DNA from: Nitrospira sp. CG24C
Lineage (GTDB): Bacteria > Nitrospirota > Nitrospiria > Nitrospirales > Nitrospiraceae
NCBI GenBank assembly: GCA_002869885.2
Contig: NEWR02000009.1
Location: 23,464 to 81,069 of the forward strand
Direction: 5' to 3'
Length of the DNA stretch: 57,606 nucleotides
The notes beneath the pieces are model-generated. The model did no database searches. It was not told where the DNA came from and saw only the letters and a list, made by a program, of their open reading frames with translations. The position numbers were made by a program, and so were the translations under genes. Shown here in pieces: positions 33,047 to 39,924 of the stretch (positions are counted from its first letter, which is position 1; the number at the start of each line of letters is the position of its first letter).

Positions 33047-33679
33047 ATGAAGAGTGCAGATCATTTGGATCATCGAGGGTTTATCCTGCGCGTATCGATG
33101 GCATCGGCATTGCGTCACACTATGATTATGAAGCGAAGAGGTGTGCTCCAGATCATCCTGATCCTAGCGGGAGCCCTGATCCTGTTCCAATGCCGACCGC
33201 CGACTCCTATCGCTGCTGTCGTGGAGTTTGCACCGGGGGTTGGAGCGGATGCTGATCAGCTGGTCGCTAAGGAGCTAGTGGCTGCGTTCAATGAAGCCGA
33301 AACGGCGGTCAAGAAGGCCGATCTCGATACGCTTATGAAGTTCTACGCCATGGCCTATAACTACCACGGCTTAAAACGGTCTGATGTGCGCCGAATATGG
33401 GAAGAAGTCTTCCTGCATTACCGAGACATCAATTCATCCCATGTCTTCACCGAACTGAAACTGGTCCAGGTTGACGGCGTGAGAAAAGCCTATGTCACTT
33501 GCACCGGAGGGCTTCAGGGGACGGAGAAACAGACAGGGAAACCCGTCACCATTGATAGTTGGTCGCGCGAGGTGCATTACCTCGTCAAAGAGGCAGGGGC
33601 CTGGCGGTTCCTCGGAAATGTGGGAGGAGCATCCCCTTCAGCTTCACCAGCAAGCGCTCCCCATCATCCTCTCTTCTAG
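33047..33679 (+). CDS. Exported NTF2/SnoaL-like protein, paralogue of 27778
   Basis: 210 residues with AAGGGGA upstream of ATG 33047. A membrane/lipoprotein-type N-terminus (IILILAGALILFQC) would fit better with a start at 33128 (MKRRGV). The domain has LVAAFNEAETAVKKADLDTLM, YAMAYNYHGLKRSDVRRIW, YRDINSSHVF, VTCTGGLQG, IDSWSREVHYLV and ends APHHPLF. These are the same landmarks as in 27778-28314. The two form a paralogue pair 5 kb apart on opposite strands. Function unknown. Followed by palindromic element 4. Confidence 0.78.
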   Translation: MKSADHLDHRGFILRVSMASALRHTMIMKRRGVLQIILILAGALILFQCRPPTPIAAVVEFAPGVGADADQLVAKELVAAFNEAETAVKKADLDTLMKFYAMAYNYHGLKRSDVRRIWEEVFLHYRDINSSHVFTELKLVQVDGVRKAYVTCTGGLQGTEKQTGKPVTIDSWSREVHYLVKEAGAWRFLGNVGGASPSASPASAPHHPLF

Positions 33680-33681
33680 CA

Positions 33682-33800
33682 GCCTGCTGAATATCCGTCA
33701 GTCTGTCTTGTTCATTTGGTCTATCTGGTTTGTCTGGTTTTTTGCTCGAACGAAACTAACCAGATAAACAAAACAAACCAGATCAACTGGACAAACCAGC
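33682..33800. repeat. TCTGGTTTG-word palindrome (element 4)
   Basis: The left arm has TTCATTTGGTCTATCTGG and TTTGTCTGGTTTTTTGC; the right arm has AACTAACCAGATAAAC and AACCAGATCAACTGGAC. The outer edge begins CAGCCTGCTGAA. It lies between convergent genes (NTF2-like and ybaK), where a bidirectional terminator would be expected. Confidence 0.85.
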
Positions 33801-34286
33801 CTAGCCCTCAATCTTCGACGGCTCGTGATGAAATGCGGCGACCTTCGGGCGAACGAGATCGGCAAAGTCCTTGTACCGCAGCTTGATCGCGCCGACGTAC
33901 GTTCCGGCTTCAAACACGATGGACTTGTCTTCCGTCAGGAGCTGATCCACATACACTTCCACGCCGTAGAGATTCCCGAACGGCGGCATCGTGCCCACTT
34001 GGCAATCGGGGAACAGATTCGCGCACTCGGCTTCTGTCGCTAATCGGATGTCACGGGCCTCCAGTACATCCCGCAATCGCTTCAAGTCAACCCGCCAGGT
34101 TGAGGGGAGTACCGTCATTACGAAGTACTGATCGGCCTTGACCACGACGACTTTGGCGACAAGTTTTCCCGGCACATCTAGCGTGTGGGCCACGTCATGG
34201 GCGGTATAGGCCTTTGGGTGGTTGACCACTTCATAGGGAATCTTGTTGGCCTCGAGATAACTCTGGAGTCGTTTCAGCACTGGCAT
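33801..34286 (-). CDS. YbaK/EbsC-family aminoacyl-tRNA deacylase
   Basis: 161 residues. YbaK/ProX domains hydrolyse mischarged tRNAs in trans. Family landmarks: YEVVNHPKAYTAHDVAH at the start, the Lys in LVAKVVVVKADQYFVM that is essential in relatives, and GTMPPFGNLYGVEVYVD. RBS GGGAGGT. Most like the short stand-alone deacylases; specificity cannot be read. Confidence 0.88.
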   Translation of the reverse strand: MPVLKRLQSYLEANKIPYEVVNHPKAYTAHDVAHTLDVPGKLVAKVVVVKADQYFVMTVLPSTWRVDLKRLRDVLEARDIRLATEAECANLFPDCQVGTMPPFGNLYGVEVYVDQLLTEDKSIVFEAGTYVGAIKLRYKDFADLVRPKVAAFHHEPSKIEG

Positions 34287-35015
34287 GGCAACCTCCCTCG
34301 TTCGGCAAGAATAGAAGTGTGCATGGCTCGTATGAAGTATGAGATGAGCAAAGAAAATGCCATGGATGTTTCACGGGGAGAATTACGCAAACGTGTGAAG
34401 AACAGGGGAGTTGGCCCCCATTGTGGGAGAGGATCGAAGTGCCTCGCATTTGTGCTCGTGGCATTTTGGGACAATGTTCCCGCAACCGATGCCTCGATAT
34501 GCTACGAGATGGCGTGAAGTGTGAGCGAGTGAGGTGCGGCCTGAAGGCTACACATTATCTTGCAAGGCATGGACGCGGGGGTAGCGGGATACAGAGATAG
34601 TCGGGGTAGCGGAATAGAAGCGTAGACCTTTTTCCCATTACCCCTGTACCCCGTTGTCCCCCTTATCCCGTTTCTACGACCTTTGGTTCCAGCAGAGATG
34701 AATCCTCGTTGTGCAAGAAGCCCGACCCCTAAATGCCTTCAGCCTATCGAACTGAGTAGTTCGAAATATTGCTGTCGCTTTTTGGGCAAGTTGAAAATTG
34801 CACTTGTAGCAAAATGCTCCATCGCTGGAGGATTACCGAATGAGAAATCCCTTCTCCTATTCGAAGAGTCTCGAGGTTTTCCTGAGAATATATCTCCCGT
34901 GAGATCTGTCAGCCGCCAGGAATGTGAATTGCGTATTCCGTATTAGGAGCTTCTTTATGGGGAAAAGTTTCCCAATGCAACGCGGCAAGGCTCATCCCAC
35001 GAAGGAGGTGTTTCG
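34287..35015. other. Gene-free region with word-repeat palindrome
   Basis: Two open frames (34185-34517, 34683-34946) show no domain and no ribosome-binding site. At 34575-34680 lies a palindrome of GGGGTAGCGGGATA words facing ATTACCCCTGTACCCCG and CCCCTTATCCCG. A CCTTCAGCCT fragment follows at 34733. The last 60 bases hold a good ribosome-binding site for the cytochrome at 35016. Confidence 0.5.
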
Positions 35016-35480
35016 ATGCACTACCGAAGACTTTTAAGCTTTTTCATGCTCCCGGTCATGATAGTCGTGGTCATGATAGCGGCTTGCGTCCAGCAGCGCC
35101 ATCCTTCCGAAGACCGAGTCCCCCCCTCCGCAATGAAGGAGGCCCTCAGCTATAAAGCCCCCTTTGGAGAGGCTCGTACTGCCCCGTCTGAAATCGTCGC
35201 AGCGGGCAAAGCGCTCTACGAGGGCAAAGGGGGGTGTCATCTTTGTCACGGGGTCAGCGGAAAAGGCGACGGGCCTGCTGCGAATATGCATCAACATGTG
35301 ACAAGGGATTTCACGAACTGCGCCTTTCAGAAAGAGCGGGAAGACGGGGAACTATTTTGGATTATCAAATACGGCAGTCCAGGCACCGGGATGCAACCAC
35401 TCATTCCCGCATTGTTGTCGGAAGAGGAAGGGTGGAAGGTTGTCGCCTATGTCCGAACATTTTGCGCGGCACAGTCGTAG
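35016..35480 (+). CDS. Monoheme cytochrome c lipoprotein
   Basis: 154 residues with lipobox (MIAAC, Cys24). Heme site CHLCH (74-78), then GELFWIIKYGSPGTGM with Met126, and VVAYVRTF. It belongs to the PGTGM subfamily seen at 16815 (last domain), 20477, 22147 and 22685. RBS GAAGGAGGT. It directly precedes the porin-cytochrome gene (97 bases), suggesting it passes electrons to or from that outer-membrane protein (inference). Confidence 0.92.
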   Translation: MHYRRLLSFFMLPVMIVVVMIAACVQQRHPSEDRVPPSAMKEALSYKAPFGEARTAPSEIVAAGKALYEGKGGCHLCHGVSGKGDGPAANMHQHVTRDFTNCAFQKEREDGELFWIIKYGSPGTGMQPLIPALLSEEEGWKVVAYVRTFCAAQS

Positions 35481-35576
35481 CATCACGTTGTTTGGCAATA
35501 ACGGCTTCGAGGGGAGCAGGGTCCGTGACACCTCAATGTACCGGCGTATGCCGGTGTGAAGGAAAGGGACACAATC

Positions 35577-36486
35577 ATGAGTGTACATGCGATTACCAGA
35601 CGTCGCCTCGTCGTCTGTCTGCTTGTACTGATCGGCCTGTTCAGTTACGAGATCAGCGTTCTAGTGCCTGAGGCTCATGCTATCTATTCCCGCGTTTGCA
35701 CGGAAATACGGATTGCCATGCAACGTCTGCCATGTGCCGGGATTTCCGAAGTTGAATGACTTCGGGAACCAATTCCGAGACCAGGGGTATCAATTCGACG
35801 CGGATGTGGATCTGCCCACTCACCCCAATAGCACCATGGGCTACTGGCCCCTCTCAATGCGCACGACGGTCGGCTATCAGGCGTCCAGTGTCCGAACGGA
35901 TGGCAGCGGGGTCACGACCGGTGGATTTGGTTTTACGGGGCTGGATATTTTAAGTTTTGGGCTCCTGCACCGCGACATCTCGTTTGGCTTGGTATTGACC
36001 CCTGCGCTCGGAGGCGCAGGGTTCGGTACGGGAGCGTCAGACGGCGATTTGGAGGCTGCTTATGTCCGGTTCAACCGGCTCGAACGGTTTCTTGGTGTCA
36101 AAGGCGAGCCGGGAACCTATCTCATGAATTTCAAAATCGGGAAGTTTGAACTCGATGTGCCCTACAGCGAACCAATTCCGAGACCAGGGGTATCAATTCG
36201 ACGCGGATGTGGACCTTCCTACCCACCCCAATATCACCATGGGCTACTGGCCTCTCTCAATGAGGACGACGGTCGGCTATCAGGCGTCCTCGGTTCGAAC
36301 GGATGGCAGTGGGGTCTCGACTGGAGGGTTTGGTTTTACAGGGCTGGATATTTTAAGCTTTGGGCTCCTGCACCGCGACATCTCGTTTGGCTTGGTGTTG
36401 ACCCCTGGGCTCGGGGGAGCAGGGTTCGGCACGGGAGCGTCGGACGGCGATTTAGAGGCGGCTTATGTCCGGTTCAACCGGCTTGA
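35577..36486 (+). pseudogene. Porin-cytochrome (Cyc2/Cyt572-like), N-terminal fragment, two frameshifts
   Basis: ATG 35577 (RBS GGAAAGGGA) opens a signal peptide (RRRLVVCLLVLIGLFSYEISVL...AHA) in one frame. At about 35680-35690 the coding continues in the next frame as IPAFARKYGLPCNVCHVPG, a single heme site (CNVCH) right after the signal. Beta-barrel-like sequence with an N-terminal FGNQFRDQGYQF follows. After copy 1 of the internal duplication the frame is lost again and ends at 36486. Single-chain porin-cytochromes such as Cyc2 and Cyt572 move electrons across the outer membrane. Family by pattern only. Confidence 0.65.
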
Positions 36487-36573
36487 ACGGTTTCTTGGTA
36501 TCAAAGGCGAGCCAGGGACCTATCTCATGAATTTCAAGATCGGGAAGTTTGAACTCGATGTGCCCTACAGCGA
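35768..36573 (+). repeat. Tandem partial duplication inside the porin-cytochrome gene (2 x 403 bp)
   Basis: Copy 1 (35768-36170) and copy 2 (36171-36573) differ by eye at about 32 positions (8%), with four amino-acid changes. The unit length is 3n+1, so it shifts the frame. GAA occurs at both joints as possible microhomology. The same design occurs in the P-type ATPase gene (2603-3384). Confidence 0.95.
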
Positions 36574-37471
36574 AAAACGGAGCCCCACACTCAACACACC
36601 CTTCGTGATGTATCACTATGTCGCCGGTACCCCCTATTTCGCCGGAGCTAGCGGGACATCGACCAGTAGCTACCTCAATCCCAACTCTTTCGCGATCGGT
36701 GAAAATTCACCAGGAGTTGAAATGGCCGGTACCACTAAAACGGCGATCACCGACGGGGTCTTCCGCTACAGTCTTGCGGGGCTCAGCACGAACACATTTT
36801 CAGGCCCTGTCAGCGGCGGCTCCGGCACGGGAGGGCGAAACGTAAATTTCTATGGCCGCATGACCCAGTCGTTCGGGGGCTATGGCATTGTCACAGGCCA
36901 GCGCATCGGGCTGTTCGGCGCGTACGGAAATGCTCCGACGATAGCGAATGCCACCTGCCCCAGCTGCCTGGCCGTTGCAGGGAGCGGTCAGCCATTCTAT
37001 CGAATCGGGGCCGATGTCAGTTTCACCTACGATGGACAATGGAATCTCTTTGGCGCGTTCGTGCATGGGAACGACAGTAAGAACCTCTTTGTGTCGCAAG
37101 GGATTGCAAACGCCCAGAATGCCTCATGGAACGGGGCCTTTGTTGAGTTAGACTGGTACCCGACTCAATTGCCGCTGGTCGGAATGCCCGGCTGGTTCTT
37201 CGCCTATCGCTATGACATCATCAGAAACGACCGGCAAGGCGATCCGACGTTCGCCAAAAACTACAATGACGTCGACTCCCATACGTTTCTGGCCCGATAT
37301 TACATCCACCAGTCGAACCGGACCGATATTGCACTGCATGCAGAATATGTCACCTACCGCACAGTCGGCGTTGGGTCGGCAAATGCTGTGCTAGGAAACG
37401 GGACATGCGCTCCCGCATGCGGGAATCTACTGGGCCAAACGATGCTCGTCGGGTTCGACTTTGCCTATTGA
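36146..37471 (+). CDS. Porin-cytochrome (Cyc2/Cyt572-like), C-terminal barrel fragment
   Basis: Intact frame covering copy 2 of the duplication and the remaining barrel: alternating aromatic/polar strands (GFGFTGLDILSFGLLHRDIS, GAFVELDWYPTQLP, WFFAYRYDIIRNDRQ, FLARYYIHQSNRTDIALHAE) and a final GFDFAY ending in an aromatic residue. The first residues are not a genuine start. Removing one duplicated copy and the signal-peptide frameshift would give one protein of about 497 residues with a signal peptide, one heme and a barrel. A region rich in Cys (CPSC, CAPAC) lies in loops. Confidence 0.75.
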   Translation: MNSMCPTANQFRDQGYQFDADVDLPTHPNITMGYWPLSMRTTVGYQASSVRTDGSGVSTGGFGFTGLDILSFGLLHRDISFGLVLTPGLGGAGFGTGASDGDLEAAYVRFNRLERFLGIKGEPGTYLMNFKIGKFELDVPYSEKRSPTLNTPFVMYHYVAGTPYFAGASGTSTSSYLNPNSFAIGENSPGVEMAGTTKTAITDGVFRYSLAGLSTNTFSGPVSGGSGTGGRNVNFYGRMTQSFGGYGIVTGQRIGLFGAYGNAPTIANATCPSCLAVAGSGQPFYRIGADVSFTYDGQWNLFGAFVHGNDSKNLFVSQGIANAQNASWNGAFVELDWYPTQLPLVGMPGWFFAYRYDIIRNDRQGDPTFAKNYNDVDSHTFLARYYIHQSNRTDIALHAEYVTYRTVGVGSANAVLGNGTCAPACGNLLGQTMLVGFDFAY

Positions 37472-37534
37472 AGATAAACGAGAGGGGGACATGGTTGTGC
37501 AGCGCGCGACTCGCGCCTTCTGTGGAGGATCGGC

Positions 37535-38383
37535 ATGACAGTGGGCAGGAAAGAAATGCGAGCCCGTTCAACTCCTATGTTGATAGTGGCTGTACTGGCC
37601 GTTGTCTGTAGTCTCGGGGCGGTATCAGCCAGTCGGGTGGTCTGCGGTATGTGTGAAGAAGCGGATCGATTTGTCCGGCTGCAGGTTTCCACGAAAAATC
37701 GTCATGCTACACACACCCAACATTTTTCCCATCCCTTCCGTTGGAGCGCTGAACAATGGAAGCCGATCCTGCGCAGTATCCATGTCCAGAAACGTGGCCA
37801 GGGAGTACTCTTTTTCCCTGCTCCGAACGGGCCGACGAGGCCGGCCTTTACGCCGGCTGAGGTGGACTATCTCAGCGAAACCCTGACGCGGGCATTTGCC
37901 CAGGCGCAGCCTTCGGAGGTGGTGGTCTTCGGGTTGACGAATCCGAAGACACCAGAGATGACCGAAATCACGACGGGGGCCTGGTATGTCATAGATGCGC
38001 AGCTGTATCTGATCTTGGGGAACTATCGTGAAGCCTTTACGATGTCGAGTGTCCGAGAGCTGCTGTGGCAGGATCCGCTGCACATGATTGCCGGGGCCCT
38101 CTATGAATTTGTGCCTGGTCCATATCAAAGCTTGCATCGAGAAGACAACGGACTTGGGACTTTTCTGATCCCTGAGGCTCCCGAGTTAGTCCTCACCTAT
38201 CAACAGCTCTCCTTGGGTGCTCCCCCGGCAGAGGGTGGCCAGGAGAAAGGATCGTCTTCTACCACTTATCCTGACTCCTCTCTCGAAGGGAAACTGCAAC
38301 GGCTCAGGCAGATCCACGATGGCGGATTGATCACCGACGACGAATTTGCAACGAAGAAGAAAGCGCTCCTCGACGGGTTTTGA
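37535..38383 (+). CDS. Exported protein with C-terminal SHOCT-like segment
   Basis: 282 residues; signal-like N-terminus (LIVAVLAVVCSLGAVSA) with CGMC shortly after, RBS GGAGG. The middle (PFRWSAEQWKPILRSIHVQ, FTPAEVDYLSETLTRAF, PEAPELVLTYQQLS) is not a family I know. The last 33 residues (LEGKLQRLRQIHDGGLITDDEF) are a SHOCT motif, a short helical oligomerisation/tether element. It sits between the porin-cytochrome and the RND pump. Confidence 0.75.
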   Translation: MTVGRKEMRARSTPMLIVAVLAVVCSLGAVSASRVVCGMCEEADRFVRLQVSTKNRHATHTQHFSHPFRWSAEQWKPILRSIHVQKRGQGVLFFPAPNGPTRPAFTPAEVDYLSETLTRAFAQAQPSEVVVFGLTNPKTPEMTEITTGAWYVIDAQLYLILGNYREAFTMSSVRELLWQDPLHMIAGALYEFVPGPYQSLHREDNGLGTFLIPEAPELVLTYQQLSLGAPPAEGGQEKGSSSTTYPDSSLEGKLQRLRQIHDGGLITDDEFATKKKALLDGF

Positions 38384-38472
38384 CCACTGAAATCCACAAG
38401 CCAATAGGATCATTCCCTCCGCTCGGTAATCCGCCCTGTCGGTTCTTCGCCTCTGTCATCTCCGCTGGCGCA

Positions 38473-38507
38473 TTTTGCCACAGGCTTTCATCCGGAACGT
38501 GGCAAAA
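38473..38507. promoter_or_regulatory. Inverted repeat TTTTGCCAC-N17-GTGGCAAAA
   Basis: A perfect 9+9 base inverted repeat centred about 90 bases upstream of the predicted sigma-54 start. That is where an enhancer-binding activator usually binds. It could alternatively be a terminator hairpin for the gene ending at 38383, but the run of T lies on the wrong side for the plus strand. Confidence 0.45.
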
Positions 38508-38553
38508 GGCTTCTAGATCGGCCATTTCCATCCATAAAATCGCATGTTTTTCG

Positions 38554-38569
38554 TGGCACACCTCATGCT
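38554..38569 (+). promoter_or_regulatory. Sigma-54-like promoter of the RND pump operon
   Basis: TGGCACACCTCATGCT has GG and GC at exact -24/-12 spacing. The predicted start is near 38580, just before the GGAGGTG ribosome-binding site of the adaptor gene. The inverted repeat at 38473-38507 fits as activator site. Confidence 0.5.
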
Positions 38570-38595
38570 GATTCGGTAAGCGGAGGTGTTTGACC

Positions 38596-39924
38596 ATGAG
38601 GCCGGGAGTCTTCTGTAGGTTATTGAAAAAGCTGATCAGCCTTGTTCTTACCGCACTCTCGACGTCCGAGAATGGCGAAGCGAAGTTCCGAACACTTCAG
38701 CTTTCAGCCTTCAGCCTTCAGTCTGCCTCGCTCGTTTCACGCTTCACGCTTCACGCACATCACGCAGCTGTTCTACTTGCCGCCTTTGTCCTCACTGGGT
38801 TCCTTGCCTGCGAGAGAACTCCTGAGCAAGCGCCTGAGATCAAGAAGGCAGTTGTGGCCGAAAGGACAGGAGTGATCCATCTCACTGCCGAAGAACTCGC
38901 GCGGACGGTGATCGAGGTCGCGCCGGTTGCCCGTGGAGCGCTGCTGGTACCCAGGCAATATACCGCCACAGTTCAAGCCAACGAAAATGAACTGGCTGAG
39001 GTGACCACGCTCATCAGGGGTCGGGTAGAGAAGGTCTACGTGGACGTCGGCCAAGATGTGAAGAAAGGCGCCTTGCTGGCGATGCTCCACAGTACGGACC
39101 TCGGTGTGGCGGAGGGGGCCTATCTAAAATCTGCCGCAAAGCTGCACGAGGCGAAACTGGCGTATGAGCGCGCCAGGGACCTGCATGAACAAAAGGTTGT
39201 GAGTCTGGCCGAGTTGCAGCGCCGCGAGGCCACGATGAAAACGGCCCAAGCCGAAGCGCGCGAGGCGAGGAACCGTCTGGAACTGCTCGGCGTCCCCCGT
39301 CAGGAAGTCGAGCGGCTGGATCGCGAAGATACGATCAAAGCCGATGTGCCCCTGCGCGCGCCGTTCGACGGCCGGGTCATCATGCGCAATATCACGAGGG
39401 GCGAGGTGGTCGAGACGCAGCAGAAGCTCTTCACCGTCGCGGATCTTTCGGCTGTGTGGGTGGTCGGCAACGTGCCGGAGAAGGACGTGCAGTTCATCCG
39501 CAAGGACCAGAAGGTCAATGTGATTGTGTCCGCCTATCCCCATGCCCTCGTTCCTGGCACGATCACCTACCTCGGAGATGTGCTCGATCCTGCCACCCGA
39601 ACGATGCGCCTGCGGGTGACGGTGCTGAACCCCGATCTGCTGCTGAAACCGGAAATGTTCGCCACCGTCCTCGTCTATGCGGCGTTGATCCCGGATGCGT
39701 TGACTGTGCCGATCGCAGCAGTCCAAAACGGTCTGACTGGGAAGATGGTATTCGTTCGGCGGGGAACGAGCGATTTTGAGGTGCGAACGGTCAAGGTAGG
39801 AAGCGAGCAGGGAGAGGTGGTGACGGTGTTGGAGGGGGTAAACGCCGGCGAGCAGGTCGTGACCAAGGGATCGTTCGTACTCAAGTCTGAGATGGAACGG
39901 CACAAGATCGAGCCGACCCCATGA
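38596..39924 (+). CDS. Heavy-metal efflux RND adaptor (CusB/CzcB-like)
   Basis: Periplasmic membrane-fusion subunit of an RND metal pump. A lipobox-like VLTGFLAC is followed by a barrel-sandwich domain (LIRGRVEKVYVDVGQDVKKG), a helical hairpin (KLAYERARDLHEQKVVSLAELQRREATM), a second lipoyl half (VPLRAPFDGRVI) and beta-barrel/membrane-proximal domains ending IEPTP. Strong RBS GGAGGTG fixes ATG 38596. The first 50 codons include translated word repeats (LQLSAFSLQSASLV, SRFTLHAH), so the N-terminus is abnormal or the real start lies later. It overlaps the pump gene (ATGA). No outer-membrane channel gene is in view. Confidence 0.88.
   Translation: MRPGVFCRLLKKLISLVLTALSTSENGEAKFRTLQLSAFSLQSASLVSRFTLHAHHAAVLLAAFVLTGFLACERTPEQAPEIKKAVVAERTGVIHLTAEELARTVIEVAPVARGALLVPRQYTATVQANENELAEVTTLIRGRVEKVYVDVGQDVKKGALLAMLHSTDLGVAEGAYLKSAAKLHEAKLAYERARDLHEQKVVSLAELQRREATMKTAQAEAREARNRLELLGVPRQEVERLDREDTIKADVPLRAPFDGRVIMRNITRGEVVETQQKLFTVADLSAVWVVGNVPEKDVQFIRKDQKVNVIVSAYPHALVPGTITYLGDVLDPATRTMRLRVTVLNPDLLLKPEMFATVLVYAALIPDALTVPIAAVQNGLTGKMVFVRRGTSDFEVRTVKVGSEQGEVVTVLEGVNAGEQVVTKGSFVLKSEMERHKIEPTP
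38690..38768. repeat. CTTCAGCCTT and TTTCACGC word repeats inside the adaptor gene
   Basis: CTTTCAGCCTTCAGCCTTCAG runs into CGTTTCACGCTTCACGCTTC. These are the two words seen in intergenic elements at 31201-31376 and 7821-7862. Here they lie between the ribosome-binding site and the lipoprotein signal of the adaptor reading frame. Confidence 0.7.

Noticed and set aside
34683..34946. Possible 87-residue plus-strand protein
   Set aside because: No ribosome-binding site, no domain, and it overlaps the CCTTCAGCCT repeat fragment.
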